Positions 9,950 to 18,778 of a stretch of DNA of 18,778 nucleotides are shown here, in pieces. Numbering within the stretch: the first letter of the stretch is position 1; the number at the start of each line of letters is the position of its first letter. Source of the stretch: Krasilnikovozyma curviuscula (Eukaryota; Basidiomycota; Tremellomycetes; Cystofilobasidiales; Mrakiaceae); contig MVAQ01000323.1 of assembly GCA_014825775.1 (NCBI GenBank), positions 1 to 18,778 of the forward strand. Reading direction: 5' to 3'. Both the position numbers and the translations under genes were made by a program. Under the pieces are notes generated by a model, which worked only from the letters and a program-made list of their open reading frames with translations, did no database searches and was not told the DNA's origin.

Positions 9950-12170
9950 TCAGAGCAGTCCCATTCCCATAGATGGCATGGTAAATAATCCGAGCTGAGG
10001 TCCCATTGAAAGCGCCGGCGTCGTGTGATTGCCTTCTTGTCCAGGACTCTTTCTCACCACCGCCCCCATCAGCACCTCCGTCAAGAATGCCAGGCTGTCC
10101 TCTGGCCTCGAGCGTGGCTGGCAGAGCTTCATTGCGATTAGACTGCGGCGGTGCTGCAAGTCGCGGTAGTGTGTGATGGTTTGGAGGGAGCGAGAGAAGG
10201 CAGACGCGGCCTGTTGTTGGCGAAGGCAAGGAGGGTTTTCAGCTAACGTTCAGCTAACCAAAGAGCCTTCTGTCAAGAGATTTTTGTGAATAAGGACTTA
10301 CGGAGATTTGGAGGAAACAAAGCCCTAAGGATAATGATGAGAAACCACCGGCGTCGAGTCTGGCAACAGCTTCTGAGAGCACAGATTCGTCCACGTTGAT
10401 TAAGCTAGATGTGTCAGAAGCGAAAATCTGGTCATTCAAAACTACTGCGAAATTAACGAAACGATATAGGCATTGTAGCTCACCCATCAGTGAAGACAAT
10501 CTATTTGACCAAGACACAGACAAGTGTGAGCATCCATCAGCAAAGCAATCAATCGCCTTCGAAGCATCCTGCTCAAAAGAGAAGACTGACCAAATTTAAA
10601 CCCTTCTCGCTATTCTCATGACATTCCAAGATATCTACATATTCGAGCACCATCTCTTCCAAGTCCCTGCTGAGCACCAGCGCGCTCCTCGAATCCACTC
10701 CTCCCTTCTCTGCCTGACCAGCAAGCGCTCTGCCTTCCTCCTGTCGAATGAACCCAGAGGGGTTCGAAACGACACCTTCCCCCGCAGCGATGAGTGTCAC
10801 AGGAAGATCATTCACAGAGGCGAGGTCGAGCAGAGACTTGAGAAGCGGGAGGAACGACGGTGGGAGCGGCGACGGCACGAGGAACGCGTTATTGAATTCC
10901 CTCAGCGCGGCCAGCGGGCTGTGGGTGGGTGCTGCTGCGGTAACATATGGTATGTCAAGCTGCGGTGACAATGTAGAAGTAGACGATATGGATGGGCTGC
11001 CGATACTCGACATGTCCGTCGAGACGATCGACTGGCGAGCTGAAGGTGTGTACGACTGATGAGGCCCGTCGTCGAACATATACTCTGCCCAGTTCTGGAT
11101 CTGAGGACTGTCAGTCAGGTATGTCGTATACGAGTCAGTGGAGGATGAAGCGGACGAGATTCGGACGCGCGTATCGGGTGATTTGTTCGGGGACAGGAAG
11201 TCGACCTTGTCGGTTTCGAAGTTGATCGGCGTGTGGAAGTTGCTTTTCGAGTTCTTTGGTGGAACAGGGGGTAGGCTTGGCGTTGTGTACTCAAGCTCTT
11301 CGTACATTGGCTCCAGGACGTGTTGCTGGGTCGCCGGAAAGAGCTGGGGGTGATGGCGAGCAACGGGAGGCGGGGGTACGACCGGCAGAGGAGAGGGTGA
11401 GACTGAGATGACGGGGTCTGAGTCTCGTCTTTCTGGCATGACTTTGGGAGGTGATGGAAAATCGTTAGGGGTAATGTTTCGGTTGGCGCTGTGGGTGATG
11501 GATGGTGGTGGATGTGAGTAGCCTCTCATACCAGACAATGCCGGCTTCGAGGAGAGGGATTGAGTTCCATCAGAGTGTGTCGAAGCTGCTGAGCCCCACA
11601 AATCGAAACGGTTTTCCTTGGAAGAAAGGGGAACTGTCGCACTCGCTGCTATGGGGCTTGCTTTATGGCTGATGGGTTGCGGCTGCGATGCGGACACTTG
11701 AGATGGTGGGGGCTGAACCTTGGGCAGATTGAGGTTCAATCTCACCTTCTCCGCCAGGAGATCCAGCTTGGGGATCTGATGCTAGAATACCGCATAAACA
11801 GTTTACCAAAACAAGTGTGCCCGGTGGTCGTGTGAGCACTGGGCTCGAGGGTTGTTTCCATCTTTCGTTGCTACTTACCTCTGCCTCTTTCAGAGATTGG
11901 ACGAGGGAGCTCAGTTTCAAGGATGTTTTCTCCTTTCCTCTTCCCTTGAAAGCTTTTCCTCTGCAATAGGAGCTCAGTACGTCGTACACATACTGATGAG
12001 ATTCAGATCTACAATAACCGGGCAGCAGTGTCAGATATCAGCCTCTCCCCATTCCAGTCAGGAAAGGAATAAGCTTACCTCGAGTCTGATAGCAGCTGTA
12101 TGGCGACTGCGCTGGTGAAGGAGGATGGGCGCTGTTCGTATGGGAACAGGGCGAGACTGCTCGCCGACAT
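9950..12170 (-). CDS. Unrecognised protein, 615 aa, 6 exons
   Basis: Minus-strand exons: 12170-12079, 12008-11879, 11775-10639, 10568-10484, 10444-10302, 10210-9950; all phases agree. The N-terminal about 100 residues look folded and helical (SSFTSAVAIQLLSDS, HQYVYDVLSSYC, SLKLSSLVQSLKEAEIPKLD). Residues about 105-350 are a Pro/Ser-rich, probably disordered linker with PPxP patches (LPPVPPKN). The C-terminal part (from LAALREFNNAFLVP) is again compact and hydrophobic: PSFLPLLKSLLDLASVNDLP, RDLEEMVLEYDASKAIDCF, SLGLCFLQISAASAFSRSL. I do not recognise a family; the pattern of helical ends with a proline-rich middle suits a scaffold or trafficking adaptor, but that is speculation. The 10483-10445 interval (39 nt) is either a very short intron or 13 in-frame codons, which would give 628 aa. 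The donor at 10638 (GTAGAT, 70-nt intron) is chosen because it alone restores frame. Confidence 0.74.
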
Positions 12171-13057
12171 AGTGCCCCTTGCGCTCCTGTGATACAACCT
12201 GATGGGTCCTATCTGACCAGAAATACAACGAAGCAAGAGAGCAAGGAAAAAGGGAGAAGGTTGGGAAGAAAGGAGACCTTGCAGAACCCCCGCTACCTTT
12301 TTTATAATGTGGCTTTAAAAAAAAGGGGGTCTGCACTTACGGAAGGTTTGCTATTGTAATCAAAACCCGCAAAACCGGCTTCAAAAGATCGCCAGATCGA
12401 AAAAAGGGACGCGTACGGGCTCCTTGCTTATTTTGATAGAGAAAATAGATAACTCAATCAGATTTGTGCCAAAGGGAAGGTAAGAGCAAACTAAACGCTT
12501 GCTGGGCCCCTGTCTTATCGATCTATACCTTCGTTCCACCGCTTCCTTCTGCGCCTCGACCTCCTTCAGGGGACCCATAGCCATGGTGATGGAAACAACC
12601 CTCATCTTGAAACGGAAGATGTAGTGTTCCGACTGGAACAGAGGCGTTTGCTAGACGTGAACTGGCTCGAGAGGTCGAAGGGAATGTCGATTCTGCGCAG
12701 CGAAGGGAGTATCAGATGAAACGCGTTGATCTCTCATGCCCTCGACCGCCCCTCCGGAAAGCTGTCGGATCAACCTCTCCAGGCGAGCAAGCAACCTATA
12801 CTAGAGGACGGGCCTTATTGGCGCGTCTAAAGTGATGTGAGGGGCCAACTTGTATCTCTAATTGCGTTCGTCCTAGTTGGTCGAGAGAAAAAAGCAAGTG
12901 GCGGAACTAAAACGCTGCTGCTCTCAGGGCTGGATTGTTCAAAAATAAAGATGGATAGAAATGGACAGAGGCATGTAAAGTAGAAACAAGTATGGACAAA
13001 TGACAAAATATGATAGGTACAAGAGCACATGTCACAAACTCGAGCAGGACACCGCGA
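12171..13057. other. Intergenic: promoter of the 615-aa gene and 3' region of the Cti6-like gene
   Basis: About 890 bp without a supported gene. The left part holds the probable promoter and leader of the 615-residue gene. A minus-strand open stretch at 12605-12381 starting with ATG could be an extra upstream exon (a phase-compatible splice from 12528 to 12187 exists), but the intervening TATA-like and pyrimidine-rich sequence argues for a promoter instead. The right part is the 3' flank of the Cti6-like gene. Confidence 0.45.
12296..12306 (-). promoter_or_regulatory. Possible TATA-like element of the 615-aa gene
   Basis: On the minus strand the sequence reads TATAAAAAAGG about 130 bp before the start codon, followed by a long pyrimidine-rich stretch (12285-12190 read on the minus strand) as is common in leaders of these yeasts. 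Position and composition only; not demonstrated. Confidence 0.35.
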
Positions 13058-16000
13058 TCACTGGACCACTGTCACGATCACCGTCGACTCACCCAGCACG
13101 ATAGGATCCGAAGTCGCCTCTACCAGCTCTTCAGGAGCAGGCATAAGCGGCTCAGTGCTGATTGACACAGGAGCAGCGTCCCCAAACGCCGACTCGAACT
13201 CAATCAGCTGTCGAATGAGCTCCTCCGCCGCGTTGTCGATTTTTGACGTGCGATTGCTCGAGCTTGACGACTTGGTCTCGTCGCTGTCATCCAAAATCAT
13301 CGGAAGGCCAGTTACCAGACTGATGTTTTTCGACCGCTCCGCTTCTTCCGACTGCTGCTTGCCCACGTACTCAAGCAGCCCACGCGTCCGTTTCCGCATC
13401 TCGCTGATCGTCATCCTCTTCGCTGGGAATCGTATTCGCGTGGGTACCTCAGATAATGAGGAGGAGCTGCCGGATGGACCCGCTTCAGCCGAGCCAGGAA
13501 TGGGTGGCAACATGTGATCGAGATGTCGGAGGTGATCTGGGAGACCCCAGCCTGTGAAGATGCCATTCTCTTTCGCCAAAGCTGCTGCTGCTGCTGACTG
13601 TTTCCCTTTACTGGAACGTGCTGGAACCTGTTCAATGATGACCTTCTTAATTGGTGAGGGGTTGGTTTGGCCTGTCTGCTTGGGGCGGTAGGTGTATTGA
13701 TTCGGGTGTTTGCCTTTGCCTGTGTGATGGAGACCGTCTTCAAAATGCGAAATAGAAGAATGTGTGAGTGACAAAACCCAAAGGACAATCTAGCGCTGGA
13801 TACTTGATTACCTAATCCATCAAATTCTGGAGCTGCATCCTTCTTCACCGCACCCTTTTTGAGGGCTGTTCTCTTTCCAACATTGTTCGGCTCAGGAGCA
13901 CCAGGGGAAGTTTTCCGCCGTTTACTTGGAGCTTCTCCCGCATGATCAGACCCTCCGAGGCTAGGTGAATTGGACCTGTCGCGGTGAAAATAACCGTCAG
14001 AACTTACATTGGACGACAAAACATATGTAGGAACTTACTCTTCGTCATTCCCCCGTTTACCACGCTTCTTCGCTGTCATCAAAGAGTCTACCATGGCTCC
14101 AGTACTGCTCATCGCATCTTCAGAAGCAGGGATGACGCCCGCACTCTTCAGACTCTCTTTAATGGCCATCTCATACGCCGTGTCTCTCGAGTTCATCGTG
14201 CTCCTTCTGAACTTGGGACTTTTTTCTCTCTCCCGCGAGCCAAAGTCCCCCGTACCTGCACCAGAGATGGCGGCCAGTTCTTCGTCCAGGTAAGACTGCG
14301 TTGCGGAGGGTCGTCTTTTGTGACCTGTTCCACCACCGCTTGACGAGCCAAGGACAGATGAGGTAGTAATTTTCGCAGAAGTACCTGCACAAAGTCCCAA
14401 AGACCGTCAGTCTCAACTGAAAGCGAGGGCGGCATTCAGTATGCAGGAACGAATACTCACCTCTGCCTCTTTTGCTGCCAGAGCGGTCCTCATCGTCATC
14501 ATTGTGTATCACTCCTTTCGCTCCACGTTTCGATGGGTGAGGAGGGAGGTTGGACAGTTTCTGAGTCCATCTCTTGGATTGATTAGGACGACCGGCGGTA
14601 GCAGCTGGACAGTATTTGACGAGGTCGTCTGGATGAGGGGGCGAGAAGGCACTAGAGAGCGAGAGATAGGGAGAAAGCATTAACATCGTGCACAAAAAAC
14701 TTGAAGGAAGGATAGGATGTTCACTTACGAATTTCTGGGCTTTGTCTTGAGCCATTTCTTGAGTGCAATGTGCAAGTCGGGTCTACATTCTTCACAGTAG
14801 TATTCTATAAAAGTTGCTTTTTTATTAGCCTTATGTTGCTTTTCATATCAGCTACTAAGGGAGTACTGACCGTCTGGACTTTCTTCCTCTGTCGGAATAC
14901 CAACGCAGGCGCCGTGCTGCCAGACGTTACACTTGTCACACTGGATCATCATGTCATCGGATTCTACAAGAGTATAAGACATGTATTATCAGGAGCACAG
15001 TCTATGAAGTAAGAAGAAAAAAGACTCACCCAGACTCTTGCAGACACACCTGGTGACGTCGTTTGAATCATCGTCCTCATCCTCTTCCTCTTCCTCTTCA
15101 TCTTCTTCCTCCTCCTCATCCAGGACCTCTTCAACCTTAATCTTCTTAGCTGCCGAGTTCAACGACGCCTGTCTTTTCGGAGGTTTCGTCGGTTCGGGCT
15201 CAGGCTCTTCCTTCTCCTCTTCCTCTTCGTCCTCCTCCTGTTGCTCCCTGTCTTCCGTGACAGTATGCTCCTCATCATTCTTCTCTTCATTACTATCAGC
15301 CTCATCTTCCTCCTTCGCATCGTCTTCGGATGGTGCAGTAGCGGCAGGTTCGAGCGAGACGGGCACATCGACAACCTCGACGTCATCGACTTCCATATTC
15401 CCTCCTTCATCCTCAGCTTTGAGAGCATCATCTTCAGCTTCGGTCTTAATAGGTGCTACTGCTGCTATTGTTGCTGGGTCGGATGTTGCTGGAGCTCCTG
15501 CGTCGTCTCCGTTAGCAGGAGGCGTATCTTCGCCCTCATCCAACTCCTCATCGTGCTCATCTACTGCCATCGAGTCGTCATCCTCATCTCCATTCTTGGA
15601 TCCCCCGTGCTCTGGGACAGGCGTGATGGAGCTCTTCTTCTTGGTGCCTGTGAGCAATTTTTGGGGGGAGGTGTGGGAAAATAACGGGAAAGTGGTTAGT
15701 TGGTTGTTCGGAGGGCAGGAAGGGAGGAGATGAGTTGTACGAGAAGGAATGAACTGTGAGTTGGTAGGTCGTCAGAGACAGAAGGAGGTCAAGCCGGCGG
15801 AGAGTGCGAGACGCATGGAACGAAAAAGTGAGAAAAAATCAAAGATATCAGTAACCTCGTAGGTAAATTAGAGATGGAAAGGAAAGGATAGCCAGCAACG
15901 AAGAAACGGAGGAATGTGAAGGGGGAAGCTTGACATCATGCGGGCCACGACCCTTCACCTACTAAGGCTCACGTTGAAACAGGTAGATTCTCGAAAGACC

Positions 16001-16542
16001 TGTAGAGCTCAAAAGTACCACGGGGAACTCCTTGAGGGGTCTTAAAGACCACCAGAAAGCAAGAGAGAGAACCTCAATCGCTTCACATGATGCCGTATGG
16101 ACCCTCGTAGCTCGAGGGAGGGTCGATTTGGTCCGTGAGAAATTGAAGGACAGGACCTTTCCTCTTCACAAGCCAGCCAAGCTCCCACACTGAAGCCTTA
16201 TGCTATCTCTGAGCTCTAGAGTAGCTCCCAGTCGTATTAGGCAGCTGGTCCGAGCACCAGAGAAGAAAACCTGAACGAGGCGGAAGGGGAGAAACGGAGG
16301 GGGGCGACATACCTGACCTCTGGGAGCATTCAAAGATTGGGTGTAGAGTGCATGAGCAAGTGCATTCGCTGAAGGGGACTTGTGGGGCTCTTCATCTGAC
16401 TCTTCACTGCCTTTCCCAGCTCGGACTGGTGAGGCAGGTACGGGAGCTGCACGACTTCTGGTCGACCTAGCTGTTTGGGGAAGGAACCAAGTCAGCACAG
16501 TAAGAAAAAGCAGGAATCTCCTAGCTCATGTTACTTACCCAT
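13058..16542 (-). CDS. CTI6: PHD-finger protein, Cti6-like (Rpd3L complex), 774 aa, 9 exons
   Basis: Minus-strand exons: 16542-16539, 16470-16318, 15647-15030, 14963-14871, 14804-14729, 14651-14461, 14384-14039, 13975-13812, 13737-13058. A C4HC3 PHD finger spans exons 3 to 5: RCVCKSLE, MIQCDKCNVWQHGACVGI and EYYCEECRPDLH, with ligands C253, C255, C267, C270, H275, C278, C293 and C296. It is preceded by a very acidic segment (about 60-250) ending in a Glu/Asp run and followed by Lys/Arg-rich and Ser-rich parts, then HPNQYTYRPKQ and MTISEMRKRTRGLLEYVGKQ near the C-terminus. The N-terminus ARSTRSR and the overall layout fit Cti6, a subunit of the Rpd3L/Sin3 histone deacetylase complex whose PHD finger reads histone H3 methylation; this role is inferred. 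The first exon is just ATGG. The exon 2 donor is uncertain: GTCAGG at 16317 fits the phase, while the better-looking GTATGT at 16312 does not join to the chosen acceptor. Confidence 0.87.
15066..15250 (-). repeat. Low-complexity acidic coding repeat (Glu/Asp runs)
   Basis: Imperfect GAGGAA/GAAGAG/GATGAC trinucleotides on the minus strand encode the Glu/Asp runs just before the PHD finger of the Cti6-like protein. They create an open Ser-rich frame on the opposite strand that is an artefact of composition. Such tracts can vary in length between strains. Confidence 0.7.
15648..16317 (-). other. Long (about 670 nt) intron 2 of the Cti6-like gene
   Basis: This interval is roughly ten times the usual intron length in the window. 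No phase-compatible extra exon with good splice sites was found. Its distal half read on the minus strand is pyrimidine-rich, as in a leader; its central part (15979-16157) contains four perfect short inverted repeats. An acceptor at the AG just before the TTCATTCC segment (about 15750) would also be in frame with the alternative GTATGT donor and would lengthen exon 3 by about 35 residues of unlikely composition. Confidence 0.55.
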
Positions 16543-17214
16543 TTCAAGGCTCAGCTACAGATATGTTGGGTACTGGTTCAGGGAAATTTCGAAAAAAGTT
16601 GGGCTGGGTAAAGTGACTGTCGAGAGGCGACTGCAGCCAGTTGGGTGTACTGAGTACTTGCAACCTTGCAGACTAGGAAAACTTGTATGCAAATGTTTCA
16701 GTAGTACCACAGGATCTCATCTCAACATTCATAGGATTGATTTAGCTAGATACTTAAACGAGACCAACAAAGTGGATGGCAGAGCGAGCTCAGCTATTGT
16801 GTTGAGCGCTACCAAATGCCAACGGGAACCACAATGAGATCCCTTACCATCCATACAGGATACCCTGATCTTCTCATCAGCACGGAGCTCTGTATTTCCC
16901 TCCCATCGCTGTCATTTGCTGCTTAATGGACATCAGATTCACTATTGCCACGACATGACATGACCAGCGTTCGCCACGGGAGACATGAGCCAGAGATACA
17001 GGTGGACAAGAATGGATGGCTTGTACAAGGTACTAGTGTCTGCTCTGACCCCTCAAAGGTAGACGTAATGGAAAAGTCTGAGGTAAAATTGCAACCTGGT
17101 ATTTGTCGCGCACCTCGCGTGTTGGTCTTTATTTCTCATTTTTTCGGAGCCAACGACATCGATGGATCGAGCTGCGATTTCAGCTGGCTTGCACCACTGA
17201 CTCTCTCTGGTACA
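16543..17214. promoter_or_regulatory. Divergent region between the Cti6-like gene and the right-edge gene
   Basis: About 670 bp between two start codons facing apart. The right-hand frame is open from before 16945, with earlier in-frame ATGs at 16960 and 17068, so part of this stretch may be coding if the downstream gene starts earlier. No recognisable regulatory motif was found. Confidence 0.45.
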
Positions 17215-18778
17215 ATGTCAGAGAGCAACGCAGCCGATATGGACCTCTCTGGCCCAGCATTAGTTCAGACGACCATCAACCAGTACAAAAACGCCCATCC
17301 GACCTCTTCTCTAGCCCAATGCAATGTAGTCATCAAAACCCTTGTTTCAACTTGTATCTTAGGACCTTGCTCCCAGCTCTCTTCGACCACTCTGACTAAC
17401 GACGGAGAACAACAGATCAAAGGCGTCCTCGAATTGCTCAGCTGGTGTTGCTTTGAGAATACGTCCAACGCTGCAGCTGCGAGAGAGGATGGCGCTAAAC
17501 CCTGGGCGGTATTTTACACTGCCTATGCAACTGTATTTGATCCTGATGCTGGAGATGATGTGGACGGTGGTGATCTCTTTGAGGGAGAAGGAACAGCCGC
17601 GGAGGGGGAGGAAAGAGTTAAGCTCACACTCCAAAGCTGGTTGGTACCTTCACTCATCTCTTCTCAGTCACACCTCAAGCTTCACCAAGACTCATCCCCA
17701 AGAGCCCGAGAACTGGAATGCCTGATGGGTGAAGTTGTCATCAAGATCATGACGATTCTCCCTCCTCAGCCTACAGGTGAAGATAAACCTGGTTCGGAGT
17801 CTAATGTATCAACTGGAATATCAAGACTGATCAAAAGTAAGCCCATTCGATTCAAGCATGTCTGGACTGGAGCTTATCTGGCGCGCTCTTCGATGTGTTG
17901 TGTTCTAGCGCTCTCTGAAACTCGACCAAGGATGCTCCGTCTCTTCCCCCTCCCAACGGCAAAGCAAGATCGATTCGACCTAGATCCATTCGCTCATAGA
18001 CCTTCTCCATTCGCCGTGACCTACGCCATCCCCAACTCTGCGTCGCACCGCGCCTTGTTCACCTGCCTCCTCGAATCCGCCCTCCTCTACAGCACGCAGC
18101 ACGGCCTCGCCCCGCCCCCAACATTCGCATTTCACCAATTCTTCTCGACATTTCCCGCGTCATCATCAGCCCCCGAGAGAGAGTGGTACCTCCGAATCGC
18201 AACCCGCCTGCTCTCCCACCCGTCACTGGACAAGTTCACCCGTCGGTCGCTTTGGGTCGTCGTCGTACGCACCCTCCGACTGAGGTTGTCGGAACGTATG
18301 GACGAGACTGCCGCTGTAGATGAAGATATAGAAGATCAAGCTAATTGGGAGGAGAAGAGGCATAAGGCGCTCCGTGCGAAAGAGGAGGATGCGTTACTAA
18401 GGGCTGTCTTCAGTGCCGCTTCCTCGTCAGGGGAAGATGGCCTCGGCGATGATGAGGAAAGTAATACAGCGCAGGAGCTTTTCCCTCTCGTCAAGCAGAT
18501 GATTGAGTTCATCCCGTCCCGCGCTGGCGGTGACTTGCAGGTGAGTCGCCTTCTTGTCACCGCACATCCTTTCCCTCGCTCTTCCACTGATGTCTGACCG
18601 CTCTTGCTTCCGTAGGCGACATCAATATATGCACTCAAGATGCTGAAAACTTCGCCACTCTTGTCAGCTTCACCTTCCACCTCGACCTCACCCTCCCAAT
18701 CCGAGAAGCTCCTTTCCAAGCTCGAAAAACACACTCTCTCCATCCCGCTGCTCCAGATCCTCTTCCCACCCTTATTAC
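17215..18778 (+). CDS. 5' part of an unrecognised large protein, truncated by the window edge
   Basis: Exon 1 runs 17215-18540 (442 codons) and exon 2 starts at 18616 after a 75-nt GT-AG intron, phase 0 (GDLQ|ATSIYALKML), and continues past the right edge. The chosen start is MSESNAADMDL; in-frame ATGs at 16960 and 17068 would add 85 or 49 residues whose composition is less protein-like. The visible part is mostly helical and hydrophobic with acidic interruptions: LAQCNVVIKTLVST, IKGVLELLSWCC, LTLQSWLVPSLI, ECLMGEVVIKIMTILP, FTCLLESALLY, WYLRIATRLLSH and FTRRSLWVVVVRTLRLRL, then a charged linker (EDQANWEEKRHKALRAKEED) and LFPLVKQMIEFIP. This reads like an alpha-solenoid (HEAT/ARM-type) scaffold, but no specific family is recognised. 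No signal peptide or clear membrane segment is seen. Confidence 0.7.

Noticed and set aside
9795..10229. Alternative minus-strand frame of 144 codons
   Set aside because: The neighbouring frame joins the preceding exon in phase and ends at 9950; this one is a shadow.
10755..10775. GGGGTTCGAAACGACACC, similar to a tRNA B box
   Set aside because: No A box or cloverleaf around it, and it lies inside a coding exon.
12381..12605. Possible upstream coding exon of the 615-residue gene starting with ATG
   Set aside because: A phase-compatible splice exists, but it needs a 342-nt intron containing a TATA-like and pyrimidine-rich promoter-type stretch.
15038..15733. Long plus-strand open frame rich in Ser
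   Set aside because: It is the antisense of the Glu/Asp-rich coding exon of the Cti6-like gene; GAG/GAA runs read in reverse as Ser codons.
15840..15945. Box C-like ATGATGT and box D-like CTGA on the minus strand of the long intron
   Set aside because: The C box deviates, spacing is long and no terminal stem was seen, so a C/D snoRNA is not supported.
15977..16003. Possible 27-nt extra exon of the Cti6-like gene (acceptor CTCTACAG, donor GTGAGC)
   Set aside because: It is a multiple of three and so does not repair the phase mismatch, and it overlaps an inverted repeat.
16153..16164. Minus-strand GAGGAAAGGTCC, similar to the CR-I core of RNase P/MRP RNA
   Set aside because: It has an extra G relative to the consensus and no matching CR-V partner was found at a sensible distance.
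1..18778. Mobile elements, CRISPR arrays, virus-derived or toxin genes
   Set aside because: No transposase, terminal repeats, direct-repeat arrays or relevant protein motifs were seen on either strand.

Overview
The window looks like chromosomal DNA of a basidiomycete yeast, most likely Cryptococcus or a close tremellalean relative. The evidence is the architecture: eight densely packed genes, almost all cut by short GT-AG introns (mostly 60-115 nt), moderate GC, pyrimidine-rich leaders, and proteins whose recognisable domains have fungal orthologues. I see no mobile element, CRISPR array, rRNA, confident tRNA or viral gene. All gene models are hand-built from splice signals plus reading-frame and family continuity; species and splice choices are inference.

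Layout, left to right. (1) 235-1568, plus: SAP domain plus DEDDh 3'-5' exonuclease of the ERI1 family, seven exons. (2) 1741-3347, minus: UAA-family nucleotide-sugar transporter (Yea4/SLC35B4 type), seven exons, tail-to-tail with ERI1. (3) 3491-5773, plus: nucleolar two-RRM protein Nop12 (RBM34 family), five exons, head-to-head with the transporter over about 143 bp. (4) 6072-7205, plus: 302-residue Ser/Pro-rich protein of unknown function ending in a short GERML-type motif on its own 39-nt exon. (5) 7413-9308, minus: single-C2H2 zinc-finger protein resembling Con7-type regulators. (6) 9950-12170, minus: 615-residue protein I do not recognise. (7) 13058-16542, minus: PHD-finger protein resembling Cti6 of the Rpd3L histone deacetylase complex, nine exons including a 4-nt first exon and an unusually long (about 670 nt) intron. 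(8) 17215 to the right edge, plus: 5' part of a large protein I do not recognise.

Functionally this is an ordinary housekeeping and regulatory neighbourhood (RNA metabolism, glycosylation, transcription and chromatin), not an obvious operon-like system. The parts most worth a second look are the structure-rich long intron of the Cti6-like gene, its 4-nt start exon, the intact ERI1 with a T8 tract in its catalytic exon, the terminal motif of the 302-residue protein, and several introns whose splicing is ambiguous from sequence alone.
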